From Oscillospiraceae bacterium (GTDB lineage Bacteria > Bacillota > Clostridia > Oscillospirales > Oscillospiraceae): a stretch of 64,000 nucleotides of DNA. Positions 53,269 through 61,257 of this stretch are shown one piece after another (position 1 is the first letter of the stretch; each line of letters opens with the position of its first letter). Location: contig SVKO01000001.1 in assembly GCA_015068455.1 (NCBI GenBank), positions 281,160 to 345,159 of the forward strand, in the 5' to 3' direction. A model generated the notes under the pieces. It saw nothing but the letters and a program-made list of their open reading frames with translations, was not told the origin of the DNA and ran no database searches. Both the position numbers and the translations under genes were made by a program.

Positions 53269-53694
53269 TCATTCCGCGGGCAGGGCCTTCTCCGGCACAT
53301 AGTTTTCCATATAGTGCCGCAGGATGGCCCGGCGGGTGACGATGCCGATGAAGTCTCCCTTGTCGTCCACCACCGGGACGAAGTTCTGATCCGTAGCGGA
53401 GCGCACCAGCTCGGCCATGTCGGTGGTGACGTTCACCGGGGCGTTGTCCCGGCGGTGGGGGATCTCCATGATGGTATGCTCGGTGGCTTTGCTCATATCC
53501 ATTTCGCACACGTTCTTGATGGCCCAAAGCAGGTCGCCCTCGGTGAGGCTGCCGCGGTAGACGCCGGCGCGGGTAAGGATCGGCAGGGCGGAATAGCCGA
53601 TGGACTCCATGCGTTCAATGGCCTGGCGAATGGTATAGTCATCATACAAATAGCTGCAAACGGCCTTGGGGGTCAGGAAAAACAGCAGGTTCAA
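53269..53694 (-). CDS. CBS-domain pair protein
   Basis: 141 residues, little more than two CBS motifs: TIRQAIERMESIGYSALPILTRAGVYRGSLTEGDLLWAI and ELVRSATDQNFVPVVDDKGDFIGIVTRRAILRHYM. CBS pairs bind adenine nucleotides such as AMP, ATP or c-di-AMP. The start is TTG 53694 with AAAGGAG nine bases upstream. Convergent with the Cys/Gly-rich gene and divergent from the zinc-ribbon protein gene. The 262-bp gap to that gene holds a TATAAT-like box but no clear partner. Confidence 0.88.
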   Translation of the reverse strand: MNLLFFLTPKAVCSYLYDDYTIRQAIERMESIGYSALPILTRAGVYRGSLTEGDLLWAIKNVCEMDMSKATEHTIMEIPHRRDNAPVNVTTDMAELVRSATDQNFVPVVDDKGDFIGIVTRRAILRHYMENYVPEKALPAE

Positions 53695-53888
53695 AATTCC
53701 CGGCTCCTTTCATTCTGGGGTAAGCAAACGGGGGTTCGCCCCTTGTTTGCGCAAATATATTATACCATATTTTCCGCCGCCGCGCAGGCGCCGGGCCCAC
53801 TTTCTCCCAAAGCGACAAAAGGCCGCGGCCTCCGGCGCCCGCAGACGCGGGATTTTTGGTGATTCGCACGAAAACGCAAACAATCCGC

Positions 53889-53918
53889 TTGCAGTGCGTC
53901 CGGTCATTGATGTATAAT
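53889..53918 (+). promoter_or_regulatory. Promoter of the first exported/zinc-ribbon protein gene
   Basis: TTGCAG (53889-53894), 18-bp spacer, TATAAT (53913-53918). Confidence 0.75.
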
Positions 53919-53956
53919 ATAAGCGGATTTTATCTGAAACACAGGGAGGAATGAAC

Positions 53957-55180
53957 ATGAAGCGCAAAACCGTGCTGTTTATCCTGATCGCGGCGCTGCT
54001 GGCCTTTGCCGTCCACGCCGCCGACACCGTGAACATCCGTCTGGATGAGCTGGGCATGAGCCTCGACGTCCCCGCGGACTGTTCTGTGTTCACCCGCAAC
54101 ATGTCCCCGGACGACCCCGCGCTGGCGGAATACGGCATCGATCTGGAGCAATTGAATCAGCTCATGGCGGAGCGGAGCATCTATCTCGACCTGCTGAGCG
54201 ACGATCCCGCTTACGAGGGCCTCGTGACGATGGTGCCGAACGTTGTTGAAAATATGACCGTCTTCAACGAGGATGTCCTCGAGTCGCTCAAGGAGCCCCT
54301 GACGAATGAATACGAGGCCAACGGGATGACCGTGGACTCCGTCGACTACTTTACCAACGATCAGGCCGTCTTCTTCCGCACCGAGGGCGAAATTGCCGGG
54401 GTAAAGGCGCTGGTCTACTATACCGTCTGCAACCACCAGGCCATCAGCATGGTGGTGCGCTATGACGGCGACGTCATGCCTGAGGAATACAAAACGCAGC
54501 TGCAGGCCATGGTCGACAGCGTTCGCTTCGACAACGTCGCTGCCGCGCCGGCGGAGGACATTCCCGAGGAGGAAGTGCAGACCGACTTGGAAGCCGCCGC
54601 ACAGGCCGCCGCGGAAGAGACGGCAGACGAGATCGAGGCAGCCGCGGAGGCGCTTGAGGAAGAGACCGCCCCGACCGAGTCGCTGATTTCGCCCGCCGCG
54701 GAGGCGGAGGACGTTCCCGCCGCCCCTGCCAAGAAGAAGGGCTTCCCCGTGCTGCCGGTCGTTCTGGGCGGCGTCGCCGTCGGCGCCCTCGCCGGGATCT
54801 TCGCTTCCCGCAGCAAGAAAAAGAAGCGCGCCGCGCAGCAGCAGCCGACCTATGCCGTGCCCGCGACGCCCTTTGCACCCGCGGCGCCTGCCGCGCCGAC
54901 CGCGCCCGTATCCCCCGCTTCCGCCGCGGTTGCCGGGGCGGCTGCGCCGATCGCACAGGCGGCAACCCCCGCCGCACCCGTTGTGTCCGCCGCGCCCGTT
55001 GTGCCGCCCGCACCCGTTGTGCCGCCCGCACCCGTTGTGCCCGCCGCGCCTGTCGTGTCTGCCGCTCCCGTCGTGCCTGCCGCACCTGATGCCCCCGCAA
55101 AGCGGACCTGCGCCGCCTGCGGCGCGGATCTCGGCCCGGATGAAAAATTCTGCCCCTTCTGCGGCACAAAAGCTGACTGA
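53957..55180 (+). CDS. Signal-peptide protein with extracytoplasmic domain, one TM segment and cytoplasmic zinc ribbon (paralogue 1)
   Basis: 407 residues. Signal peptide (KRKTVLFILIAALLAFAVHA), one PsbP/DUF-like beta domain of about 160 residues (RLDELGMSLDVPADCSV...VRYDGDVMPEEYKTQLQAMVDSVRF), an Ala/Glu-rich linker, a membrane helix (FPVLPVVLGGVAVGALAGIFA, about 265) followed by SKKKKR, then a Pro/Ala/Val repeat region and a terminal zinc ribbon CAACGADLGPDEKFCPFCG. If the signal is cleaved, the mature N-terminus is outside and the ribbon is inside. I chose ATG 53957 with GGGAGG seven bases ahead. The C-terminal ~130 residues are almost identical to the next gene. Confidence 0.8.
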   Translation: MKRKTVLFILIAALLAFAVHAADTVNIRLDELGMSLDVPADCSVFTRNMSPDDPALAEYGIDLEQLNQLMAERSIYLDLLSDDPAYEGLVTMVPNVVENMTVFNEDVLESLKEPLTNEYEANGMTVDSVDYFTNDQAVFFRTEGEIAGVKALVYYTVCNHQAISMVVRYDGDVMPEEYKTQLQAMVDSVRFDNVAAAPAEDIPEEEVQTDLEAAAQAAAEETADEIEAAAEALEEETAPTESLISPAAEAEDVPAAPAKKKGFPVLPVVLGGVAVGALAGIFASRSKKKKRAAQQQPTYAVPATPFAPAAPAAPTAPVSPASAAVAGAAAPIAQAATPAAPVVSAAPVVPPAPVVPPAPVVPAAPVVSAAPVVPAAPDAPAKRTCAACGADLGPDEKFCPFCGTKAD

Positions 55181-55193
55181 TCTGCCCATCCGA

Positions 55194-55228
55194 CCGGGCT
55201 GTCTCATTTTGAGGCAGCCCGGTTTTCT
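55194..55228 (+). terminator. Terminator between the two paralogues
   Basis: CCGGGCTGTCTC pairs with GAGGCAGCCCGG around ATTTT, followed by TTTTCTTT. Confidence 0.88.
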
Positions 55229-55254
55229 TTCCCGCCGGCAGCCGGAAATAAACC

Positions 55255-55283
55255 TTGCATTTATTCTAACGCCATAGTATAAT
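55255..55283 (+). promoter_or_regulatory. Promoter of the second zinc-ribbon protein gene
   Basis: TTGCAT (55255-55260), 17-bp spacer, TATAAT (55278-55283). Confidence 0.85.
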
Positions 55284-55326
55284 AACTCGGACAGTATCTT
55301 CCACACCCCCACAGAGAGGACCCGCT

Positions 55327-56985
55327 ATGAAACGAATATTATGCCTGATTGTACTTTTCCTGCTTCTGCTGACCTCCTCCGTCCATGCCGCCGACACCAG
55401 AACCGTACGGGTTGAGGCGCTGGACCTGAGCATCGACGTGCCGGCAAAATGTTACGCGCTCACACCGGATATGGATCCCTTCCGGTTCTCCACTGTTGGG
55501 TTTCATCAGCACATATACACCTTTGACGAGGTCATGGCGATGCAGGACCAGATGAAAGAGATGGGCGCCGCTCTTCGTGTCTGGACCACCGATCCGGCCT
55601 TCATCTGCCTGCTGGAGGCAAGTCCCATCCAAATGCAGAGCATGGACCTGCTGGACGACGCCGCGCTGGATGAGATGCTGGAACAGGGGATACCGGAGCT
55701 GACAAACGAGTTCATGACAATCACCGGTTCCAGTCTGTTCCGCACCGAGCACACGGTCTTTATCCGCTACGAGGCCCAGGCCGAGTATGACGGCGTACAG
55801 GAGCAGATAATTATATATGGGACCGTCCATGATTACCAGATGCTTGGGCTGACCGTGGGTTATGCGGGCGAACTGATGCCCGAAAAATACCGGACCATCG
55901 CGGACGAAATGGCCGCCAGTCTCCGCTTCGGCGAGGACGCCGAACCGGCGGTGGCCGCTGCGGAAGAAGGCAAAACGCAGGCCGCTGAGCCGACGGAGGC
56001 CTTTCGTTATGATCACAGCGAGACCGGCGTCAGCTTTACCGTTCCGGCGGGCTGGACAGAAATATCAACGCCGCCGGGTGTTGGGAATCCGGGCACGGTA
56101 AAAGCCACGTTTATCCACGGAAAAGGAGTGGATCCGGCCATCCTCTTCTCCTGCCGGGACTTAATGGACAAGCTGCCGGACGCCTTGAAGCAGCTCGACC
56201 GCGCCTTGGTCAATCAGGACGTCATCAGTCTGGATCTCATTTTCGGGGATCCCGGACCCTTTGAAATCAACCGCAAAGCCACCGAGACCATCGGCGGCCG
56301 GGAATTCTATGTGGTCGAATATACCGAACCCACGAACCAAGTTGTGGAAACGGATGTGATTTGCATCGAAAACGGTTACGAGTACTCCTTCGAATTCTCC
56401 GGCAACGCCGACAGTCCCTTCTACGCCGATTTTTTATCTCTGGTTGAAAGCGCAGAATTCCCGGATGCCGAAACTGCAGCGGCATTGGCGGGCGATCCGG
56501 CCGGCGACGCGGAGGAGGAACCGGAGGAGCCCGAGGATCCGGCGCCGGCGCCGGAAAAGAAAAAGGGGATCCCCATTCTGCCGATCGCCCTGGGCGGCGT
56601 CGCCGTCGGCGCGATTGCCGGCGCCGTCGCTTTCCGCAGCAAGAAAAAGAAGCGCGCTGCGCAGCAGCCGACCTATGCCGTGCCCGCGACGCCCTTTGCA
56701 CCCGCGGCGCCTGCGGCGCCGACCGCGCCCGTATCCCCCGCTTCCGCCGCGGTTGCCGGGGCGGCTGCGCCGATCGCACAGGCGGCAAAACCCGCCGCAC
56801 CCGTTGTGTCCGCCGCGCCCGTTGTGCCGCCCGCACCCGTTGTGCCCGCCGCGCCCGTTGTGCCCGCCGCGCCTGTCGTGTCTGCCGCACCTGATGCCCC
56901 CGCAAAGCGGACCTGCGCCGCCTGCGGCGCGGATCTCGGCCCGGACGAAAAATTCTGCCCCTTCTGCGGCACAAAAGCGGAATAA
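55327..56985 (+). CDS. Signal-peptide protein with two extracytoplasmic domains, one TM segment and zinc ribbon (paralogue 2)
   Basis: 552 residues. Signal peptide (KRILCLIVLFLLLLTSSVHA), one domain like paralogue 1 (VRVEALDLSIDVPAKCYAL...VGYAGELMPEKYRTIADEMAASLRF) and a second related domain (SETGVSFTVPAGWTEIS...NGYEYSFEFSGNADSPF). A membrane helix near 415 (IPILPIALGGVAVGAIAGAVA), SKKKKR, the same Pro/Ala/Val tract and the same zinc ribbon follow. The N-terminal parts have diverged well beyond the C-terminal parts, which points to recent gene conversion or strong selection on the cytoplasmic end. It has its own promoter and GAGAGGACCCGCT before ATG 55327. Function unknown. Confidence 0.8.
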   Translation: MKRILCLIVLFLLLLTSSVHAADTRTVRVEALDLSIDVPAKCYALTPDMDPFRFSTVGFHQHIYTFDEVMAMQDQMKEMGAALRVWTTDPAFICLLEASPIQMQSMDLLDDAALDEMLEQGIPELTNEFMTITGSSLFRTEHTVFIRYEAQAEYDGVQEQIIIYGTVHDYQMLGLTVGYAGELMPEKYRTIADEMAASLRFGEDAEPAVAAAEEGKTQAAEPTEAFRYDHSETGVSFTVPAGWTEISTPPGVGNPGTVKATFIHGKGVDPAILFSCRDLMDKLPDALKQLDRALVNQDVISLDLIFGDPGPFEINRKATETIGGREFYVVEYTEPTNQVVETDVICIENGYEYSFEFSGNADSPFYADFLSLVESAEFPDAETAAALAGDPAGDAEEEPEEPEDPAPAPEKKKGIPILPIALGGVAVGAIAGAVAFRSKKKKRAAQQPTYAVPATPFAPAAPAAPTAPVSPASAAVAGAAAPIAQAAKPAAPVVSAAPVVPPAPVVPAAPVVPAAPVVSAAPDAPAKRTCAACGADLGPDEKFCPFCGTKAE

Positions 56986-56991
56986 GACAAA

Positions 56992-57026
56992 AAAGCCTTC
57001 CCCTCATGGGGAAGGCTTTGGTTTGC
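56992..57026 (+). terminator. Terminator after paralogue 2
   Basis: AAAGCCTTCCCC pairs with GGGGAAGGCTTT, followed by GGTTTG; the T tract is weak. Confidence 0.75.
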
Positions 57027-57040
57027 TGTAGGTGCCGGGC

Positions 57041-57122
57041 AGGCGGGCCGATGTGGGCGTGCGCCCCTACGGATGCAGTGCAAGCGGGCGCATGTGGGCA
57101 TGCGCCCCTACGGATGCAGTGT
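57041..57122. repeat. Two direct copies of a 41-bp intergenic repeat
   Basis: Units at 57041-57081 and 57082-57122 share GATGTGGGC/GCATGTGGGC and TGCGCCCCTACGGATGCAGTG and differ at a few positions. A fragment of the same unit (CAAGCGGGCGGATGTGGGA) occurs near 31089. The remaining DNA to 57218 is AT-rich (TTATCTATTATTTATTATC) and holds nothing recognisable. Confidence 0.7.
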
Positions 57123-57210
57123 GATTTTTGAACTTTTTAATTCCGTTTTTCATATCGAAGATATGAAAAACCCCAATTCTATTCACTATTATCTATTATT
57201 TATTATCTAA

Positions 57211-57258
57211 AAGAAAAACTGCTCCCCGCGTCCCGGATGTGCCGGGATGCGGGGAGCG
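57211..57258 (-). terminator. Terminator of tpiA
   Basis: On the minus strand GCTCCCCGCATCCCGG pairs with CCGGGACGCGGGGAGC, then AGTTTTTCTTTT. Confidence 0.9.
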
Positions 57259-57282
57259 TTTGTTTCAGGAATTGCCGTTGGA

Positions 57283-58059
57283 TCAGGCGGTGGGCTGGTT
57301 GGCCGCTTCGATGATCTTGACGAACTTCTCGGGCACCAGGGAGGCGCCGCCGATCAGGCCGCCGTCGATGTCGGGCTGGGCCAGCAGATCGTAGGCGTTG
57401 CGCTCGTTCATGGAGCCGCCGTAGAGGATGGAGATGGCGCGGGCATTCTTGGAGCCGTACAGCTTGCGGATGACGGTGCGGATGTGCTCGCAGACTTCCT
57501 CGGCCTGCTCGGGGGTGGCGGTGCGGCCGGTGCCGATGGCCCAGATGGGCTCATAGGCGATGACGATCTTGCGGATCTTGTCCTCGGGGATGCCGTTCAG
57601 GCCGGCCTTGATCTGCATGGCGATCCACTCGCTGGTGATGCCGGTCTCGCGCTGCTCCAGGCTCTCGCCGCAGCACATGATGGGGATCAGGCCCTCGGCC
57701 ATGGCGGCCTTGACCTTGGCGTTGACGTCCTCGTCGGTCTCGCCCATGGCGCGGCGCTCGCTGTGGCCGATGATGACGTACTTGCAGCCGGCGTCGGAGA
57801 GCATGTTGGCGGCGATCTCACCGGTGTAGGCGCCGGAGGGATTGGCGTTGCAGTTCTCAGCGCCGATGCTCACGCGGGTCTCACGCATGGCGCGCATGGC
57901 GGTGGTGATGCAGACGGCGGGAACGCACAGGGCGATATCACACCAGCGGCCCTTGGGAAGGATCGCCTTGAACTCGGTCATGAAAGCCTTGGTCTCGGAG
58001 GGGGTCTTGTTCATCTTCCAGTTGCCGGCGATGACAGTCTTGCGGTATTTTCTGTTCAT
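57283..58059 (-). CDS. tpiA: Triosephosphate isomerase
   Basis: 258 residues. Interconverts dihydroxyacetone phosphate and glyceraldehyde 3-phosphate. Catalytic residues are visible in GNWKMNK (Lys), VIIGHSERR (His) and AYEPIWAIGTG (Glu); the phosphate-binding ILYGGSM and GLIGGASL follow. Located 145 bp downstream of pgk, the usual glycolytic order; gap is not in this window. Confidence 0.97.
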   Translation of the reverse strand: MNRKYRKTVIAGNWKMNKTPSETKAFMTEFKAILPKGRWCDIALCVPAVCITTAMRAMRETRVSIGAENCNANPSGAYTGEIAANMLSDAGCKYVIIGHSERRAMGETDEDVNAKVKAAMAEGLIPIMCCGESLEQRETGITSEWIAMQIKAGLNGIPEDKIRKIVIAYEPIWAIGTGRTATPEQAEEVCEHIRTVIRKLYGSKNARAISILYGGSMNERNAYDLLAQPDIDGGLIGGASLVPEKFVKIIEAANQPTA

Positions 58060-58204
58060 GTTTTACAATCTCCTGATATTTATTCCAGATTTGTCTGGGT
58101 TTTGACGCGAACATTCCTATTATATGGGATTTTATAGGAAAGTCAAGAGCAAAACCCAACTTTTTGCGGACTTTTTCCGGCAATGTGCCGGGTTTTTCCG
58201 ATAA

Positions 58205-59404
58205 TTACTTATCCTCCAGGCAGGCAATGCCGGGCAGCTCCAGGCCTTCCAGGAACTCCAGGGAGGCGCCGCCGCCGGTGGAGATGTGGGTGATGCGGTC
58301 GGCAAAACCGAGCTGCTCGCAGGCAGCCGCGCTGTCGCCGCCGCCGACGATGGTGACGGCCTCGGAAGCGGCCAGGGCCTCGGCCACGGCGATGGTGCCC
58401 TTGGCCAGCGTCGGGTTCTCAAACACGCCCATGGGGCCGTTCCACACGACGGTCTTGGCGCTCTTGGCGGCCTCGGCGAAGAGCTCGCGGGTCTTCTCGC
58501 CGATGTCCAGGCCCATCATGTCGTCGGGGATCTCATTGGAGGGAACGGTCTTGACGTCGATGGGGCCGTCGATGGGATCGGGGAATTCCTTGGCGATGAC
58601 GGTGTCCACCGGGAGCAGGAGCTTGACGCCCTTTTCGGCGGCCTTGGCCATCATGTCGCGGCAGTAGTCCACCTTCTCCGCGTCGAACAGGCTGGTGCCG
58701 ATGGAATTGCCCTGGGCGGCCAGGAAGGTGTAGGCCATGCCGCCGCCGATGATGAGGGTATCGACCTTTTCCAGGAGATTGTTGATGACGTTCAGCTTGT
58801 CGGAAACCTTGGCGCCGCCGAGGATGGCGACGAAGGGACGGGCGGGATCGGCCAGGGCCTTGCCCATGATGCCGATTTCCTTCTCGATCAGGAAGCCGCA
58901 GACGGCGGGCAGATACTCAGCCACGCCGGCGGTGGAGGAATGGGCTCTGTGGGCGGTGCCGAAGGCGTCGTTGACGAAGATATCCGCCAGGGAGGCCAGA
59001 TCGGCGCTGAGCTGCTGATCGTTCTTGGTCTCGCCCTTGATGTAGCGGGTGTTCTCCAGCAGCATGACTTCGCCGTCACGCAGGGAGGCGGCCAGGGCGC
59101 GGGAATCCTCGCCGGCCACGTCCTTGGACATCTTGACCTCCTGGCCGAGCAGCTCGCTCAGGCGCTCTGCGACGACCTTCAGGCTCAGCTCGGGCTTCCA
59201 CTCGCCCTTGGGCTTGCCCATGTGGGAGCAGAGGATGACCTTCGCACCGTTGTCGATGAGATACTTGATGGTGGGCAGGGCGGCGACGATGCGCTTATCG
59301 CTGGTGATCTTGCCGTCCTTGAGGGGAACGTTAAAGTCGCAGCGGCAGAGCACGCGCTTGCCGGCTACGTCGATGTCACGAACGGATTTTTTGTTGTAGT
59401 TCAT
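58205..59404 (-). CDS. pgk: Phosphoglycerate kinase
   Basis: 399 residues. [10 protein letters not shown] near 32-41, the substrate-binding [47 protein letters not shown] and the nucleotide-binding [11 protein letters not shown]. Glycolytic substrate-level ATP synthesis. AGGAGGAGCATTT precedes ATG 59404. It starts 52 bp after trmL stops, so trmL-pgk-tpiA may be one transcript. Confidence 0.97.
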   Translation of the reverse strand: MNYNKKSVRDIDVAGKRVLCRCDFNVPLKDGKITSDKRIVAALPTIKYLIDNGAKVILCSHMGKPKGEWKPELSLKVVAERLSELLGQEVKMSKDVAGEDSRALAASLRDGEVMLLENTRYIKGETKNDQQLSADLASLADIFVNDAFGTAHRAHSSTAGVAEYLPAVCGFLIEKEIGIMGKALADPARPFVAILGGAKVSDKLNVINNLLEKVDTLIIGGGMAYTFLAAQGNSIGTSLFDAEKVDYCRDMMAKAAEKGVKLLLPVDTVIAKEFPDPIDGPIDVKTVPSNEIPDDMMGLDIGEKTRELFAEAAKSAKTVVWNGPMGVFENPTLAKGTIAVAEALAASEAVTIVGGGDSAAACEQLGFADRITHISTGGGASLEFLEGLELPGIACLEDK

Positions 59405-59456
59405 AAATGCTCCTCCTGTTTTCGTATGCGGCAATGCCGCGTATGGACTGTTTGGT

Positions 59457-59951
59457 TTATTTATATGCAGCGTCTGCCATCTTGCCCGCGCCCGACAAAC
59501 GGGGGAAGGAAAGCTGGCGCAGCGCTTCATAAACGATGACGGCCACGGAATTGGCCAGGTTGAGGGACCTTGCCTCGGCGCGCATGGGGATGCGCAGGCA
59601 GCGGTCGGCATGGGCCTCCAGGAACGGCTCCGGCAGGCCTTTGGTCTCTTTTCCGAAGAAGAGCCAGTCGCCGTCGCGGAAGTGCGCCTCGCTGTAGGGC
59701 CGGGGCGCTTTGGTGGAAAGGCACCAGAGGGATTTTACGTCGTTCTTCGCAAAAAAGTCGTCGAGGCCGTCGTAAACCCGGACGTCCACCAGATGCCAGT
59801 AGTCCAGACCCGCCCGCTTCACGGCCCGGTCGGACACGTCGAAGCCCAGGGGCCGGATCAGGTGCAGGACGCTGCCCGTGGCGGCGCAGGTCCTGGCGAT
59901 GTTGCCGGTGTTCATCGGGATCTCCGGCTCCACAAGCACGACGTTCAGCAT
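59457..59951 (-). CDS. trmL: tRNA (cytidine/uridine(34)-2'-O)-methyltransferase
   Basis: 164 residues, single SPOUT domain. Key blocks are [48 protein letters not shown] and [26 protein letters not shown]. Methylates the wobble ribose of tRNA-Leu species. I chose ATG 59951 with GAGAGG upstream. A promoter at 60013-60041 drives it. Confidence 0.94.
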   Translation of the reverse strand: MLNVVLVEPEIPMNTGNIARTCAATGSVLHLIRPLGFDVSDRAVKRAGLDYWHLVDVRVYDGLDDFFAKNDVKSLWCLSTKAPRPYSEAHFRDGDWLFFGKETKGLPEPFLEAHADRCLRIPMRAEARSLNLANSVAVIVYEALRQLSFPRLSGAGKMADAAYK

Positions 59952-60012
59952 GGTACCTCTCAGGTTGGACATGGTCGAAGGCTGCGGACGGGAAAACGTC
60001 CGCAGCAGATAT

Positions 60013-60041
60013 ATTATAAGATAAAAACAGCACAAATTCAA
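60013..60041 (-). promoter_or_regulatory. Promoter of trmL(-pgk-tpiA)
   Basis: Minus strand TTGAAT (60041-60036), 17-bp spacer, TATAAT (60018-60013). Confidence 0.85.
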
Positions 60042-60228
60042 TCCCGTTTTGCAGAAAAACAGGCAAAAAAAATTATTTTATTGCATTTTAATAAAAACAA
60101 TGGTTGCCGATCGTCTTTTTTGCGCCATTCGGCCGGAGTTTTGCGCCGGGGGCCTGCGGGACGGGTATCCTTTTTCAAAAGAATCCCGTGAGAAAGCCAA
60201 AAAAACAAGAAAAACCGCAATTTTTTTC

Positions 60229-60257
60229 TTTACATTCCGGGCTCCTTGTGCTATCAT
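60229..60257 (+). promoter_or_regulatory. Promoter of rpsO
   Basis: TTTACA (60229-60234), 17-bp spacer, TATCAT (60252-60257). It leaves a leader of roughly 380 nt. The 60042-60228 stretch upstream is A/T-run-rich with no gene. Confidence 0.7.
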
Positions 60258-60343
60258 AGTACGGCAACCGCCCCGGCACCGAGTTTTGGGGGAAGACCTG
60301 CGCACCGCAGGCGTCCGCCAGCCCATTACTCAGTCCGAGGGCC

Positions 60344-60622
60344 AAGCAGAGGAGAGTCGAGCCCAAGTCGGTTTTCTCGGGCGGCGATCCGCCGATGCGG
60401 CGGAAAATTCCTTGAAAATACAGGCAAGTATTCCCTGCGGAATTTTTCTTGCCTCGACGAATCGGCGCTCCGCGAAAACTGCTTCGCATCTGTGCGAAGG
60501 ATTTTTTCGTGGGATTTTTGGCGCGGAGGACGCAGCCTTGCTGACGCAAGGCAAGGACGACAAACCAAAAAGCGCCGAAAAGGGCCGCGCACAGACGACT
60601 CGGGTTCGACTCTCCTCTGCTT
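60344..60622. repeat. 279-bp element with 27-bp inverted ends in the rpsO leader
   Basis: Left end 60344-60370 begins AAGCAGAGGAGAGTCGAGCC. The reverse complement of 60596-60622 matches it at 25 of 27 positions. Inside are GGCGGAAAATTCCTTGAAAA...TATTCC, CTTCGCATCTGTGCGAAG and GCCTTGCTGACGCAAGGC stems. No protein is encoded. The element lies between promoter and rpsO start, so it would be transcribed and could fold into a long closed stem. Confidence 0.75.
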
Positions 60623-60645
60623 AATTCAAGAAAGGTGGAAAAAAC

Positions 60646-60912
60646 ATGATTTCCAAGGAAGCAAAAGCCCAACTCATCGCCGAGAACGCCACCCATGAGG
60701 GCGACACCGGCTCCCCCGAGGTCCAGATCGCGATCCTCACCTACCGCATCAAGGAGCTCACCGAGCACCTGCGCACCCACAAGCACGACAATCACTCCCG
60801 CCGCGGCCTTCTCATGATGGTCGGCAAGCGCCGCAGCCTGCTGGACTACCTGGCCAAGAAGGACATCAACCGCTACAGAGCCATTATCGCCAAGCTGGGT
60901 ATCCGTAAGTAA
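60646..60912 (+). CDS. rpsO: 30S ribosomal protein S15
   Basis: 88 residues, full length. [36 protein letters not shown] and [11 protein letters not shown] are hallmark S15 sequences. Binds the central domain of 16S rRNA and is commonly autoregulated through its leader; the leader here is unusual (see repeat). AAAGGTGG precedes ATG 60646. Followed by pnp as in most Firmicutes. Confidence 0.98.
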   Translation: MISKEAKAQLIAENATHEGDTGSPEVQIAILTYRIKELTEHLRTHKHDNHSRRGLLMMVGKRRSLLDYLAKKDINRYRAIIAKLGIRK

Positions 60913-60925
60913 GACCGTAATCCCA

Positions 60926-61067
60926 GATTGATCCTCCCGCACGCATCTTGCCGGATCCTTTTCCGCCATACTGCGTTGAAAAATCTTGAAATACACAAAG
61001 TATTCCTGCGATTTTTCCCTTGTCTGGCGGAAAATCCCATCGGCAATCTGCGCACAAAGGATCAATC
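60926..61067. repeat. 142-bp MITE-like palindrome between rpsO and pnp
   Basis: Ends GATTGATCCT (60926-60935) and AGGATCAATC (61058-61067) are perfect inverted repeats, and the imperfect symmetry extends inward through TTTTCCGCC/GGCGGAAAA and GAAAAATC/GATTTTTC. The centre (CTTGAAATACACAAAGTATTCC) resembles the centre of the element upstream of rpsO (CCTTGAAAATACAGGCAAGT followed by ATTCC), so the two belong to one family. Confidence 0.78.
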
Positions 61068-61119
61068 AGTGATTACAAAAAGATCCATTTAAGTACGTGT
61101 CCTTGAAGTAAGTGTTATT

Positions 61120-61146
61120 GGGCGGCCCTTTCGGTCGCCCATTTTC
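61120..61146 (+). terminator. Hairpin upstream of pnp
   Basis: GGGCG and CGCCC arms around GCC-CTTTC-GGT, then ATTTTC. It may end most rpsO transcripts or attenuate pnp. Confidence 0.65.
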
Positions 61147-61154
61147 ACAAAGCT

Positions 61155-61228
61155 GCATGGGAATCTTTTAGCAGTTGAAAGCGCTGCCGAAGCCTCGGCG
61201 TCGGTTTCAAGTGCTAAACCTCCCATGC
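61155..61228 (+). promoter_or_regulatory. Long stem-loop in the pnp leader
   Basis: GCATGGGA...TTTAGCA...TTGAAA pairs with TTTCAA...TGCTAAA...TCCCATGC across 74 nt, with short internal loops. It ends 17 nt before the GGAGG of pnp. E. coli pnp is autoregulated through an RNase III-cleaved leader stem; the position here is analogous (inference). Confidence 0.72.
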
Positions 61229-61257
61229 AAACACAATCAATATCAGGAGGTTTTTCT

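Noticed and set aside
53759..53764. Promoter of the CBS-domain gene
   Set aside because: A TATAAT box is present on the minus strand but no acceptable -35 box lies 16-18 bp upstream.
54850..55100. CRISPR-like or VNTR array in the Pro/Ala/Val tract
   Set aside because: Short codon-level repeats inside an open frame, explained by protein low complexity.
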